Positions 10,237-19,999 are shown, numbered from the stretch's first letter. The stretch: 64,000 bases of DNA from an uncultured Phycisphaerales bacterium (GCA_903871935.1 CAIQIQ010000067.1:56010-120009); one strand, 5' to 3'. Made by a program: numbers and translations. Notes: generated by a model not told the origin, from the letters alone.

Positions 10237-10641
10237 ATGTCAGAAATCCAGAAACAGCCACCAGAGGAACGAAAGCGTTACGTTGAAGGGATCGCCCTGT
10301 TCAACCAGCAACGCTACTTCGAGGCACACGAGGTCTGGGAGGATCTCTGGAAACGTGCAGATGGGAACCACAAGCTCTTCTATCAAGGCCTCATTCAGTG
10401 CGCGGTGTCGCTTGAACATATGAAGCGAGGGAATGCCTCCGGCGCGCGCAGCCTGTTCCGCCGCTGCCAGAAACGCCTCGCCCCTCTCCCTCCGGTGTAC
10501 ATGGGCTTGGACATCTGGTTGCTGATGGAGGTAACCGCCAAGGCGCTGGCGCCGGGGATCGATCCGCCAGGAAAGAACGCGGCCGCGAAAGAGCCGGACT
10601 GGCCGACAATCTACCTGCGAAAAGATCTGCATACGTCCTGA
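10237..10641 (+). CDS. DUF309 family protein
   Basis: A small all-helical protein of 134 residues. It carries the two DUF309 signatures: FEAHEVWEDLWK near residues 28-39, and the GLIQCAVSLEHMKRGNASGA helix near 50-69. The His, Trp and Glu residues of the first motif probably form a metal-type or ligand site, but the family has no established biochemical function. The start ATG at 10237 lies 11 bases after the preceding stop, consistent with operon transcription. An in-frame upstream extension overlaps the previous gene and is not credible. Confidence 0.85.
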   Translation: MSEIQKQPPEERKRYVEGIALFNQQRYFEAHEVWEDLWKRADGNHKLFYQGLIQCAVSLEHMKRGNASGARSLFRRCQKRLAPLPPVYMGLDIWLLMEVTAKALAPGIDPPGKNAAAKEPDWPTIYLRKDLHTS

Positions 10642-10692
10642 CAAAGGCACCATCCCTTGGACAAGCCCATCGACCGTGTCTACTCTATTCAT

Positions 10693-11940
10693 ATGCCGAC
10701 GATCGACACTCGCCGCTTTGCCCGCATCTCGCTCGGCTTGCTCCTGCTGATCAATCTCGTCAACTACATTGACCGCTACATCATCGCCAGCGTCGTCGTG
10801 CCCATCCAGAAGGAACTGCTTCCCAACGACCCGTCTGCCGACGAGAAGATGGGTTACCTCCAGACCGCCTTCCTCATCTCCTACATGGTCCTCTCGCCGG
10901 TCTTCGGCCTCATGGGGGATCGCTATCGACGCTGGGTGATCATCGGCATTGGCGTAATCCTCTGGTCGCTTGCCAGCGGCGCGACGGGCCTCGCCCACAC
11001 CTACATGCTTCTCCTGCTGACCCGCATCTTCGTCGGTGTCGGCGAGGCCGCCTACGCTCCTCTTGCCCCAACCATCATCTCTGACCTCTATCCCGTGGAG
11101 GAGCGCGGCAAGGTGATGAGCTACTTCTACATGGCCATTCCCGTCGGCAGCGCCATCGGCTATGCCGTAGGTGGCCTCGGCCAGCGCATCGCCACCTGGC
11201 ACTGGGCCTTCTTCTCCATGGTGATTCCCGGCATCATCCTGGGCGTCTGGGCTCTGTTCATGCGCGAACCTTCGCGCGTGCAGCAGGTGCGGCACAAAGC
11301 CACCATGCAGGAGTACCTGAGCCTGCTGAGGAACCGTTCCTATGTTCTGAACTGCGTCGGCATGACCGCCCTGACCTTCGCCATCGGCGGCATCGCCTTC
11401 TGGATGCCCAAGTACATCCACGATTTCCGCGGCGTCGGCACCACCGATTCGGTTGCCTTGATCTTCGGCGGCATCACCGTCGTCACTGGCTTTAGCGCCA
11501 CCCTCATCGGCGGCGTGGTCGCCGACAAGCTGCGAACGAAAATCCGCGGCGCGTACTTCGCCGTCTCGGCCGTCAGCCTGACCCTCGCCTTTCCCTTCTT
11601 CCTGGGCGTTCTCTACGCGCCATTCCCGCTGGCGTGGGTTTTCATCTTCCTCGCCGAGTTCCTGATCTTCTTCAACACGGGCCCAAGCAACGCCGCCCTG
11701 GCGAACGTCACCTCCCCGGCCGTCCGTGCCACCGCGTTTGCCATGAACATCTTCGTCATTCACCTGCTTGGCGATGCCATCAGCCCTCCAGTCATCGGCA
11801 AGATCACCGACAGCTTCAACGGCAACATGAACGCCGGCTTCGTCGCGGTGGGCGCAGCCATGCTGCTGGGCGCCGCCGCCTGGCTCGCCGGATCCTTCTT
11901 CCTCGACAAAGATACCGTGGAGGCGAGTCAAGCCGGCTAG
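10693..11940 (+). CDS. MFS transporter (Spinster-like)
   Basis: A 415-residue, 12-helix major facilitator permease. TM1 contains NLVNYIDRYIIASVV. The loop 2-3 motif GLMGDRYRRWVI matches the MFS signature, and motif RIFVGVGEAAYAPLAPTIISD in TM4 is the pattern of the Spinster/hexuronate-type branch. A small solute, sugar acid or lipid-like compound is the likely cargo. The start is chosen at ATG 10693. A TTG at 10657 would add 12 polar residues. Coming right after the fucosidase, URO-D-like and DUF309 genes on the same strand, it may import the products of this locus. Confidence 0.88.
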   Translation: MPTIDTRRFARISLGLLLLINLVNYIDRYIIASVVVPIQKELLPNDPSADEKMGYLQTAFLISYMVLSPVFGLMGDRYRRWVIIGIGVILWSLASGATGLAHTYMLLLLTRIFVGVGEAAYAPLAPTIISDLYPVEERGKVMSYFYMAIPVGSAIGYAVGGLGQRIATWHWAFFSMVIPGIILGVWALFMREPSRVQQVRHKATMQEYLSLLRNRSYVLNCVGMTALTFAIGGIAFWMPKYIHDFRGVGTTDSVALIFGGITVVTGFSATLIGGVVADKLRTKIRGAYFAVSAVSLTLAFPFFLGVLYAPFPLAWVFIFLAEFLIFFNTGPSNAALANVTSPAVRATAFAMNIFVIHLLGDAISPPVIGKITDSFNGNMNAGFVAVGAAMLLGAAAWLAGSFFLDKDTVEASQAG

Positions 11941-12014
11941 CCTTTCTGGTTGGCCAATCAGCCGGGCCAGCGAATGAGCACATGCAAAGCTCTCTGCCGG
12001 TTCATTGCCCTGCC

Positions 12015-12590
12015 CTACGGGCTGCCGGGATTGCCGATTACTAAGCCGATCGCGGTAAGCAGCAACGCGATGGCAAACACCCCCCAAGTGTGGTGAGGGT
12101 TGACGGGAACGGGGGCCGGGCCAAAACCAAGGTGTGGGCTGATGTTGTGCCAGATCCACACGCCGGCGGCGGCCGCGATGAAGCCGAAGAGCGCAAGCGT
12201 CCAGCGTGGCATGCCATGGGCAACCATTTCACGGGCATCGCCAACCGGGTCAAACGCTCCGATGCCGATATATGCGCCGTTGGCAGTGAGGCAAAAGCCG
12301 ACGACAACCCAGATCAGGTATGCGCTGCGCAGTCGAAATGCCAGGCAGATGCTGGCCACGATGGTTGGCAGCAGGCTTCCAATGATCGGACCCGCCCAGA
12401 GCTCGATCAGAGGGTGTGGGTTGGGCTCGACATCGGTGCGGGAGAGGACCATCGGATGCCAGACGACCTGGCGAATGGTTCCGCCCGATGCAATCGCGCC
12501 AAGAACATGGCCGGTCTCATGGACCAGCATCATAGCGAGCCAGCCGATCCAGAGGATGCTGATGATGAGGATGATCGAAGCCAAACGCAC
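12015..12590 (-). CDS. M50-like membrane metalloprotease
   Basis: A 191-residue protein with four to five hydrophobic helices. The first helix carries the zinc motif HETGH at 24-28. Later there is PLIELWAGPIIGSLLP, a typical M50B second block, and GAFDPVGDAREMV, whose Asp is a plausible third ligand. This is the architecture of small M50 or site-2-protease-like proteins, but no PDZ or CBS domain is attached. The target is unknown, and some members of this group are inactive or have other roles. It is divergent from the FAD oxidoreductase gene. Confidence 0.68.
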   Translation of the reverse strand: MRLASIILIISILWIGWLAMMLVHETGHVLGAIASGGTIRQVVWHPMVLSRTDVEPNPHPLIELWAGPIIGSLLPTIVASICLAFRLRSAYLIWVVVGFCLTANGAYIGIGAFDPVGDAREMVAHGMPRWTLALFGFIAAAAGVWIWHNISPHLGFGPAPVPVNPHHTWGVFAIALLLTAIGLVIGNPGSP

Positions 12591-12717
12591 GGCCGGCGTA
12601 AGGTACGACCTTGCGGCAACTTCGGCCAGCGCCTGCTCGCCTATTGCCGCCTCGCTGACATCGAGTCAGAATGGCACGTTGACAGGTGTGGCCCGAGCGT
12701 GGACGAAGGAGTAGCCA

Positions 12718-13965
12718 ATGGCAGGTTATGTGGTTGAGCCGCAGAGGCGTTTGGCGGTTCGCGATCGCTACGATGTAATCGTGGTTGGCGGCGGCATTGC
12801 TGGTGTGGCAGCCGCCGTCGCGGCGGCGCGCGAAGGGGCGAAGACTTGCCTGATCGAAAAGGAATACGCCCTGGGTGGCCTGGCCACGCTGGGCAATATC
12901 ATCGTTTACCTGCCGCTGTGCGATGGCATGGGCCACAAGGTTTCGGCAGGTCTGGCCGAGTCGCTGCTGAAACTTTCGGTCCGTGACGGGTCGCAAGACA
13001 GCACCAGCGGCGGACGGGATATCCCCGACTGCTGGAAGCATGCCGCACCGATCGAGCAGCGCGCCGCGCAGCGATACATCACCGGTTTCAACCCCGCCAC
13101 ATATGCTCTGGCAATGGAGCATCTGGCCCTGAAGCAGCACATTGAACTGCTCTACGACACACGCTTCTGCGGTGTCCACAAGCGCGGCGACCGCATCGAT
13201 GCCGTCATCATCGAGGACAAGGGCGGGCGCTCTGCATTGTCATGCAAGGCGGTCATCGATGCCTCCGGCGATGCCGATGTGTGCATGGCGGCCGGCGAAA
13301 CCCTCGCTCACTGCGATGTGAACGTTCCCTGCGGCTGGTTCTATGCCACCGATGGCAAGAAGAATGTTGAATTGGTGCCTCATAGCCAGGACTTTGATTT
13401 CATGGCTCGATCATTGCCCAAGGGAACGAGTCGCGGCTTCGCCCTGCGTGATTCGCGCGATGCGTCGCAGATGCACATCACCAGCAACCAGGAGATGCAG
13501 AAGCGTATCGGTCAGATGCGCACCCAGCGAAACGACCCGCAGATCCACATGTTGCGGCCGCCCGCGATCGCGTCGTTCCGCATGACCCGCCGCCTGGTGG
13601 GCGAGATCGAGCTGCACGAGAAGGATGACCGCACTTTCTTTCACGACACCGTCGGCATGATCGGCCATTGGCGCAGGTCAGGGCCGGTCTACTGCATTCC
13701 ATTGCGTGCACTGACAGGCGTGAAGACGGCTAACCTGATGGCAGTGGGTCGATGCATGTCTTCGGCCCACGATGCCTGGGACATCACGCGGGTGATTCCG
13801 GCGTGCGCGGTCACCGGGGAGGCGGCCGGCGCCGCCGCGGCCATGCTCATCCGCACCGGCGGCAAGGCGCTGCGCCGGCTGGATGTGCCGGCGCTACAGC
13901 ACCTGCTCAAGCGCCGCCGGGTAATCCTCGATCCGCGTTTAATGGCAAACCGCGCCGCGCAATAG
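12718..13965 (+). CDS. FAD-dependent oxidoreductase
   Basis: A 415-residue flavoprotein. The Rossmann motif is VVGGGIAGVAAAVAAAREGAK at about residues 22-42, followed by the acidic CLIEKE end of beta-2. Near the C-terminus, NLMAVGRCMSSAHDAW and VTGEAAGAAAAML form the second FAD-contact region. This layout matches the FAD-dependent oxidoreductases of the PF12831 type often found beside sugar-catabolic genes in Planctomycetota. The substrate is not apparent. The DHA2 pump gene converges on it with a 35-base gap. Confidence 0.88.
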   Translation: MAGYVVEPQRRLAVRDRYDVIVVGGGIAGVAAAVAAAREGAKTCLIEKEYALGGLATLGNIIVYLPLCDGMGHKVSAGLAESLLKLSVRDGSQDSTSGGRDIPDCWKHAAPIEQRAAQRYITGFNPATYALAMEHLALKQHIELLYDTRFCGVHKRGDRIDAVIIEDKGGRSALSCKAVIDASGDADVCMAAGETLAHCDVNVPCGWFYATDGKKNVELVPHSQDFDFMARSLPKGTSRGFALRDSRDASQMHITSNQEMQKRIGQMRTQRNDPQIHMLRPPAIASFRMTRRLVGEIELHEKDDRTFFHDTVGMIGHWRRSGPVYCIPLRALTGVKTANLMAVGRCMSSAHDAWDITRVIPACAVTGEAAGAAAAMLIRTGGKALRRLDVPALQHLLKRRRVILDPRLMANRAAQ

Positions 13966-14000
13966 CCAATCGACTCGAACAGACCCATGCATGACCGACT

Positions 14001-15590
14001 CTAGTGCGCTGCCCCCGGCAGAGGCGCATGCACCGGGCGTTGGAAGAGCAGCAGGGCGGGAATGCACAGCAGGCACATCACAGCCATCAGGCGGAAGTCA
14101 TCCACATACGACTGGAGAACCGCCTGCCGCAGTGCTTCGCCATAGACACCGGCCTGCGCCTGCTGACTGGCGGCCAGTTCCCCAATCTTTGGCGCCAGCC
14201 CCGAGGTGATCTGCGCGAGCCGCTGCTGATAGGCATAGTCATACGGCGTGAGATGCGCCACCAATCCCACCTGATGGATCTGCGCCCCGCGCGAGAGGAG
14301 CGTCGTCACCAGGGCGATGCCCATGGAGCCACCGAGGTTGCGCATCAGGTTAAACAGACCGGTGGCGTTGCCCAACTCGTGGTTCGGCAGCGTTCCCATC
14401 GTCAGGGTGGTCAGCGGCACGAAGATGCACGCCAGTGCCACACCGCTGAATACGTTCGGCCACACGATGTTCGTCGGTGCGATGACCATACTCAGATGGG
14501 CAAACTGCAGTGTTGCAATGCCCAGAAGACCAAATCCGAACGTCACCAGCAGTCGGGCATCGATGACGCCGATGAGTCGACCGATCATCAACATCATGCA
14601 TAGCGAGCCCACGCCGCGCGGACTGATCGCCAGACCGCTGTCCAGGGCGGAGTAGCCCAGCAATTGCTGCAGAAACAGCGGCAGCAGCGCAATCGAACCA
14701 TACAAGACCACGCCCACGATCGTGATCAGCGCTGTGCCGGTAGCGAAGTTGCGGTTCTTCAGGATCTTCAGATGCACGATCGGGTGCTCGACCATGAGTT
14801 CCCAGATCACGAACGCCACCAGGCCCAAGGCTGCGATCACCAGGAGCGTGCGGATGAACGGTGACTCGAGCCAATCCTCCTGCTGTCCCTTGTCGAGCAT
14901 GATCTGCAGGGCGCCAACCCATATCGCCAGCAGACCAAAGCCAATGTAATCGATCGTGCGACTGCGGCCATGACTCAGGTATGGCGGGTCCTGGATGAAT
15001 GATTCGACCAGCGCCACGGCGGCAATCCCAATCGGCAGGTTGATGTAGAACACCCAGCGCCAGGAGTAGTTGTCGGTGATCCAGCCACCCAGCGTCGGCC
15101 CGATGATCGGCGCGACCACCACCCCCAGCCCGAACACCGCCATCGCCACACCACGTTTCCTGGGCGGGAAGCTCTCCAGCAGGATCGCCTGCGAGATCGG
15201 CTGCAGTGCACCACCACCGATGCCCTGCAGAATGCGGGCGAAGATCAGCATCGGCAGGCTGGTGGCAGCCCCGCACAGTGCCGAGGCGAGTGTAAAGATG
15301 ATAATGCAGGTCATCAGGAAGCGTTTGCGGCCGAAATAGCTGCTGAGCCAGCCAGTCGCGGGCAGCACGATGGCGTTGGCGACCAGATAACTTGTCAGCA
15401 CCCAAGTGGCTTCTTCCGTCCCGGCGGACAGGTTGCCGGCGATGTGCGGTAGTGAGACGTTGACCACGGTGGTGTCGAGCACCTCCATGAATGTCGCCGA
15501 CATCACGGCGGCCGCGATCAGCCAGGGGCTGGTGCTGGAGCGCCACTGGACATGGTGCAATGGAAGAGATTGGGATGCGGCTTCGGTCAT
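14001..15590 (-). CDS. DHA2-family (EmrB-like) drug-efflux MFS pump
   Basis: A 529-residue 14-TM proton/drug antiporter. The N-terminal helix has FMEVLDTTVVNVSLPHIAGN, the DHA2 signature around TM1. GWLSSYFGRKRFLM is motif A. GGGALQPISQAILLE and VVVAPIIGPTLGGWITD represent motif C. It is the last gene of a three-gene operon. The HlyD adaptor stops 25 bases upstream, which predicts a complete pump across both membranes. The substrate range cannot be read from sequence. Confidence 0.94.
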   Translation of the reverse strand: MTEAASQSLPLHHVQWRSSTSPWLIAAAVMSATFMEVLDTTVVNVSLPHIAGNLSAGTEEATWVLTSYLVANAIVLPATGWLSSYFGRKRFLMTCIIIFTLASALCGAATSLPMLIFARILQGIGGGALQPISQAILLESFPPRKRGVAMAVFGLGVVVAPIIGPTLGGWITDNYSWRWVFYINLPIGIAAVALVESFIQDPPYLSHGRSRTIDYIGFGLLAIWVGALQIMLDKGQQEDWLESPFIRTLLVIAALGLVAFVIWELMVEHPIVHLKILKNRNFATGTALITIVGVVLYGSIALLPLFLQQLLGYSALDSGLAISPRGVGSLCMMLMIGRLIGVIDARLLVTFGFGLLGIATLQFAHLSMVIAPTNIVWPNVFSGVALACIFVPLTTLTMGTLPNHELGNATGLFNLMRNLGGSMGIALVTTLLSRGAQIHQVGLVAHLTPYDYAYQQRLAQITSGLAPKIGELAASQQAQAGVYGEALRQAVLQSYVDDFRLMAVMCLLCIPALLLFQRPVHAPLPGAAH

Positions 15591-15615
15591 GAGACAGTTT
15601 TGCGTCGTTCGAAGA

Positions 15616-16896
15616 TCAGGGCTTTATTGTTGCCTGAGCCGGTATCGCTATGGGCGCCGGCCGCTGATCCTGATCTGCGCCAACGTGCACGTGCGGCTCA
15701 ACCGACATCCCGGGAGCCAACAAATATTGCGCGTGTTCATCACCATCGAACTCAATCCGCACCGGTATCCGCTGCACGACCTTCACGTAGTTTCCGGTGG
15801 CATTCTCCGGCGGGAGCAGGCTGAATCGCGCCCCGGTTCCCGCCTGGATGCTGGCGACCTTGCCGCGAAACTCTTTGCCCGGGTACGCGTCAACGCTGAT
15901 GTCCACTTCCTGGCCTGTGCGCATCCGCGTGATCTGTGTTTCCTTGAAGTTCGCCGCCACCCACACATCCGGCTGCACGACCGCCATCATGGCCTGGCCT
16001 ACCTGCATATACTGCCCTGGTTGGATGCTCTTGCGTGCCACCCGGCCGCCACATGGCGCCGTGATCGTCGTATAGGAGAGGTCGAGCTGTGCCGCATCCA
16101 GTGCCGCTTTCGCCTGTGCGACGGCCGCCTGGGCGCTACTGACTTGCGACTGCGCGGAGGCGATCTGCTGCGGACCGGTCCTGGCAGCGGCCACTGTGGC
16201 CTCTTTCTGCGTCACCTTTGCCTTAGCTTCGCTAACGGCCGACTCCGCCGCAGTTACGTGTTTCTGCACGGTATTGAGCATCACCCGGGCGGTTTCGGCC
16301 GCCGACCGCGCGGCATCCACCTGCTGCTGCGCCACCAAACGCTGATCCACCTGCTCGTAGCGTTTGAGATCGGCCTGGCGGCGAGCGTTTTCTGCCTCGG
16401 CCGCCGAGACGTCCGCCCGAGCGGCCGCCAGATCAGACTCGCGGGCCTGAACGGTCGCCTTGGCGGCTTCCACGCCCGCCACGGCATCGCTCAGTTGCGC
16501 ATCGGTGTTTGCGCGGGTCAGTTCCACCGCCGTCCGCGCCACTTCCAGCTTCGCCAGTGCCACATCGTGTGCGGCCTTGGCCTGTTCCAGCCGCGCTTCG
16601 AAATCCCTGGCATCAAGTTTCGCCACCACCGTGCCGGGGGCTATTTCCTGGTTGTCGTCCACCAGCACTTCCAGCACTCTCCCGCTTACCTTCGCGCTAA
16701 CCGGGACAACATTCCCTTCGATGGCCGCATCATCGGTCGATTCGTATTTCATCGCGTGGAGGTAATAGAGCGCGCCGCCGATCAGCAGCGCCACAACCAC
16801 GATCCCGAGGATTGCCAGCCCAACGGTTTTTCGGAACGCCGGCTTCTGCTCTTCCTCTTCCTCAACAGGAACACTCTTCTCTGAAGTCTGGGACAT
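15616..16896 (-). CDS. HlyD/EmrA-family membrane fusion adaptor
   Basis: A 426-residue periplasmic adaptor. A short acidic cytoplasmic N-terminus precedes one TM helix (about 23-46). Then comes the biotinyl-lipoyl half motif with GRVLEVLVDDNQEIAPGT, a long Ala/Gln-rich alpha-helical coiled coil from about 90 to 270, and the second lipoyl half near TTITAPCGGRVARKS. A beta-barrel domain follows. It bridges the DHA2 pump to the outer-membrane factor. The start at 16896 leaves 10 bases after the upstream gene's stop. A longer in-frame start at 16986 would overlap that gene by 80 bases. Confidence 0.93.
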   Translation of the reverse strand: MSQTSEKSVPVEEEEEQKPAFRKTVGLAILGIVVVALLIGGALYYLHAMKYESTDDAAIEGNVVPVSAKVSGRVLEVLVDDNQEIAPGTVVAKLDARDFEARLEQAKAAHDVALAKLEVARTAVELTRANTDAQLSDAVAGVEAAKATVQARESDLAAARADVSAAEAENARRQADLKRYEQVDQRLVAQQQVDAARSAAETARVMLNTVQKHVTAAESAVSEAKAKVTQKEATVAAARTGPQQIASAQSQVSSAQAAVAQAKAALDAAQLDLSYTTITAPCGGRVARKSIQPGQYMQVGQAMMAVVQPDVWVAANFKETQITRMRTGQEVDISVDAYPGKEFRGKVASIQAGTGARFSLLPPENATGNYVKVVQRIPVRIEFDGDEHAQYLLAPGMSVEPHVHVGADQDQRPAPIAIPAQATIKP

Positions 16897-16906
16897 ATCT
16901 TTCGCC

Positions 16907-18358
16907 TTACTTCGTGCTTGCCTGGGTGGTCGGCTTCTCGGGCAGCACATCTTCCCATCCGCCGCCCAGCGCCTTGTATACGGCAATCAGTGCCGTTGAT
17001 TCGGTCATTTCACTGCGCACCACCGCATCCTGCGTCAGCAGCAGTGCCCGCTGGGCATCAAGCACACCCAGAAAGTCGCTCAGGCCCTTGGTGTACAACT
17101 GTTGCGACATTGTCACCGAGCTGGCATTCGCCTTTTCGGCTTCCACCAGCGATTGGCGCCGCAGGTGTTCCTGGGTGAACTGGACCAGCGCATCGCGTAC
17201 CTCGGCGATCGCCCGCCGGACCGTCGCCTCGTATGCAATCATCGCCTGGTCCTGCTGCGCCGATCGCACCTTGATCACGCCCCGTACGCGCCCGCCATCA
17301 AAGATCGGCCAGCTTATCGACGGCCCGATGCTGTAGCCACGGCTGTCGCGCTGGAAGAATGTGCTGCCACGGTCGGCCGTCAGCCCAAATTGCCCGCCGA
17401 TCTGCAGATGCGGATACAGATCCGCTTCTGCCATCCCCGTCCGCGCTGATGCCGCGGCGAGTTGGCGTTCTGCCATGCGAATGTCGGGTCTGCGCCGCAA
17501 CAGTTCCGCCGGCACCCCGAGCGGCACCGTCTGCGGCGGCACCGGAATGGGCTTGGCCTCGATCAACTGCTTCCCCACCGGCTCGATATCCTCGCCCAGC
17601 AGCACCGCGATGCGATGGATGGCCTGCCACTGCTGGCTGGTAAACTGCGGTATCATCGACTGTGTTGTGGCAAGCTGCGCCTGCACCCGCACCACATCCA
17701 GATCTGTGCCCAATCCGCTGGTCTGCCGATCCGTCGCGAGGCGCAATGCCTCCTGCTGCAGGATCAGATTGTCCCGGGCAATCGCCATTCCGCGCTGATA
17801 CCCGCGCAACTCAACGTAATTGCGGCCGACCTCGCCGATCACGCTCAGCATCACACCACGCTGCGCTTCGGTCCTTGCCTGAACATCCGCGTTTGCCGCC
17901 TCAACAGCCCGGCGGGTCCCGCCAAACAGATCGACTTCCCAGGAAGCATCGAAGCCTACGTTGTACACATCAAAGGCCCACGGGAAGTCGGGCGCATTAA
18001 ACGCGTTGTAGGGCGCAGCGTTCTTGCTCAATCGCTCCCGCGTATAGCCGGCGCCGACGCTCAACTGAGGATACTGATCCGCGCCCACCACCTGCCGATA
18101 GGCGCGCGCTTCGCGCAGCCGGGCCGCCGCCATCTTGAGATCCAGATTGCTCTTGATCGCACGAGCCACCAGTTCATCGAGCATCGGGTCGTTCAGAGTC
18201 TTCCACCACTGCTGCGCGTCCGCGGGCTCAGACGTTGGCTGGGTCGCTGCCGCCTGACCATAGGTCTTCTCAACCTCAAGCTTCGGGCGTTGATAGTCCT
18301 TCCCCACGGTGCATCCTGCACCGATCGCGACAAAGATGATGGTTAGCAACCGTTTCAT
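16907..18358 (-). CDS. NodT-family outer-membrane efflux lipoprotein
   Basis: A 483-residue outer-membrane factor. It starts with a lipoprotein signal (VAIGAGC, lipidated Cys16), then the family-typical CTVGKDYQRP. Two TolC-type repeats are visible. Conserved pieces include DPMLDELVARAIKSNLDLKMAAARLREAR in the first half, and ELLRRRPDIRMAERQLAAASARTG before the second. It forms the trimeric exit duct of the tripartite pump encoded by the two downstream genes. It is the first gene of the operon, so the promoter should lie in the ~110 bases between 18359 and 18471, where I see no clear consensus. Confidence 0.94.
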   Translation of the reverse strand: MKRLLTIIFVAIGAGCTVGKDYQRPKLEVEKTYGQAAATQPTSEPADAQQWWKTLNDPMLDELVARAIKSNLDLKMAAARLREARAYRQVVGADQYPQLSVGAGYTRERLSKNAAPYNAFNAPDFPWAFDVYNVGFDASWEVDLFGGTRRAVEAANADVQARTEAQRGVMLSVIGEVGRNYVELRGYQRGMAIARDNLILQQEALRLATDRQTSGLGTDLDVVRVQAQLATTQSMIPQFTSQQWQAIHRIAVLLGEDIEPVGKQLIEAKPIPVPPQTVPLGVPAELLRRRPDIRMAERQLAAASARTGMAEADLYPHLQIGGQFGLTADRGSTFFQRDSRGYSIGPSISWPIFDGGRVRGVIKVRSAQQDQAMIAYEATVRRAIAEVRDALVQFTQEHLRRQSLVEAEKANASSVTMSQQLYTKGLSDFLGVLDAQRALLLTQDAVVRSEMTESTALIAVYKALGGGWEDVLPEKPTTQASTK

Positions 18359-18471
18359 GGCAGCGTCTTGCCTTCAATCCAAGGGACGAATGCTAGTTAG
18401 CTGATGCAAGCAATGCAACCAGCACCCATGAGCTGGCGCGCCGGTCTTTTCGGGGGTCGTCGAGCAAGCGG

Positions 18472-19167
18472 TTAGTGGTTGGCGGCGTTCAGCGCTACGG
18501 CCGCCGGGATGAGGCGCACGTCGTCGCGCTTTACAAGCTTCTCGAGCAGGCGTGCCAGGTACTTTGCGCCGATGGGCCCCCAGCCTTCCTCGTCCAGGCC
18601 GTGGGTGTTGTAGAGCAGCCAGCCATCCGGCCGGGCCATGAGTTTCTCGATGCAGTCATCGAGATGGGCCTCGCAGTTTTCCGGGCCGAAGCCGGTGGTG
18701 CGGATTGCCTTCATCTGGAGACTGGGCAGCGGGTTGAGCCCGGCCTCGGCGAACCCGCCGCGAAAAGCGCGAACGACGGTGGGCAGCCACTGCTCCAAGT
18801 CCGGGGTGGTCCGGTTGTAGGGGAAGTTGAATACCGCATCCTTGCGCTCGAAGCTGGCGAGCTTTTCGTCGAACACGTCCAGGCAGCGCAGGATCAGATC
18901 GCGCCCCTCCGCGAAGGACAGGGCCGACTTATCGGCGTGCCGGTAGCCATGGGGCATGATCTCGTGGCCGCGGGCCGCGAGTTCGTTCCACAGGGCAAAA
19001 TCTCCCTTGGCCACATCGCCATACTTGTCGGATGCCATCACTCCGGTAGCCATGACGTTGAAGCAGGCCTTGAGGCCGAACTGCTCGTAGATGCGTGCGA
19101 CCTCGATGCAGGACCTGCGAAACCCATCGTCAAAGCTGAGTGTGATCAGATGCATGATTTGGCTCAT
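18472..19167 (-). CDS. Polysaccharide deacetylase family protein
   Basis: A 231-residue NodB-like carbohydrate esterase. LSFDDGF at 10-16 supplies the catalytic Asp and metal Asp. MPHGYRHADKSAL supplies the His residues expected in the second motif, and NFPYNRTTPDL stands for the RxPY/F-type block. LLYNTHGLDEEGW near the end matches the final His motif. No signal peptide is present from this start (an alternative ATG lies at 19155). The long N-terminal extension possible in this frame is antisense to the glutathione peroxidase gene and is rejected. It may remove acetyl groups from intracellular sugars or act on exported polymers. Confidence 0.82.
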   Translation of the reverse strand: MSQIMHLITLSFDDGFRRSCIEVARIYEQFGLKACFNVMATGVMASDKYGDVAKGDFALWNELAARGHEIMPHGYRHADKSALSFAEGRDLILRCLDVFDEKLASFERKDAVFNFPYNRTTPDLEQWLPTVVRAFRGGFAEAGLNPLPSLQMKAIRTTGFGPENCEAHLDDCIEKLMARPDGWLLYNTHGLDEEGWGPIGAKYLARLLEKLVKRDDVRLIPAAVALNAANH

Positions 19168-19299
19168 GCTATCCAACACAGATTCGGATGCCAGTGGCAG
19201 CTCGTGGCTTTCCTCTCCCGCATGGGAGATTCTTTGCCCGCCTATGATTGGCGGTGGGGCCGTCCGCGCGAAGACCGTTTGTATTCGAGGAGACTGAAA

Positions 19300-19884
19300 A
19301 TGAGAATGACGATCTGGATGTTGGGAATGGTGGTGGCCGTGGCAATCGCAGCGGCGGACAATACGACCCCCGCGCCGGCGGCCGCGACGTCCGACAAGCA
19401 GAATGTACAGAGCTTCACGGTGAAGAACATCGAGGGGAAGGATTTGAGCCTGGCGACGTACAAGGGGAAGGTACTGCTGATTCTGAATGTGGCGAGCAAG
19501 TGCGGGAATACGCCGCAATATGATGGGCTAGAGAAACTCTACACGAAGTATAAGGACAAGGGACTGGTGGTGATGGGGTTCGCGGCGAACAACTTCGGAG
19601 GGCAGGAGCCGGGGTCGAATTCCCAGATCAAGGAGTTCTGCGAGGCGACGTACCACGTGGATTTCCCAATGTTCGCCAAGGTGAGCGTGAAAGGGAAGGA
19701 TATTGCGCCGCTGTTTGAGTACCTGACGGCACAGGAAAGCAAGCCGCTTTCGAAGGGGGATATCGCGTGGAACTTTGAGAAGTTCCTGGTGGATCGAGAT
19801 GGGAACCTGATCGGACGGTTCGGGAACAGAGTGCAGCCGGACGACGCAGCACTGGTGGGAGCGATTGAGGCAGCACTGAAATAG
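19300..19884 (+). CDS. Exported glutathione peroxidase
   Basis: A 194-residue thiol peroxidase that reduces hydroperoxides, in bacteria usually with thioredoxin. It starts with a signal peptide (about 1-19, ending IAAAD). The complete catalytic tetrad is present in the Cys form: Cys68 in NVASKCGNTPQY, the Gln in NFGGQEPGS, and Trp-Asn in DIAWNFEKFLV. The usual NQFG is NNFG here, but the catalytic Gln is the one before EPG and is retained. A GAGGAGAC ribosome site at 19287-19294 fixes the start. The gene diverges from the deacetylase. Confidence 0.93.
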   Translation: MRMTIWMLGMVVAVAIAAADNTTPAPAAATSDKQNVQSFTVKNIEGKDLSLATYKGKVLLILNVASKCGNTPQYDGLEKLYTKYKDKGLVVMGFAANNFGGQEPGSNSQIKEFCEATYHVDFPMFAKVSVKGKDIAPLFEYLTAQESKPLSKGDIAWNFEKFLVDRDGNLIGRFGNRVQPDDAALVGAIEAALK

Positions 19885-19999
19885 CACGACATAGATAGCC
19901 CGGATGGCGAATGAGAGGGGTCGGGCAGGAACGCGCGGACAGCGGATAGGGGCTACCACGCTGGAATGGATGAGATGATGGGTGGCCGCCTGCGTTTGC

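Noticed and set aside
10240..12159. 639-codon open frame on the minus strand over the MFS and DUF309 genes
   Set aside because: Asp/Gly/His-rich composition without any domain. It is antisense to genes with clear families and arises from GC-rich third positions.
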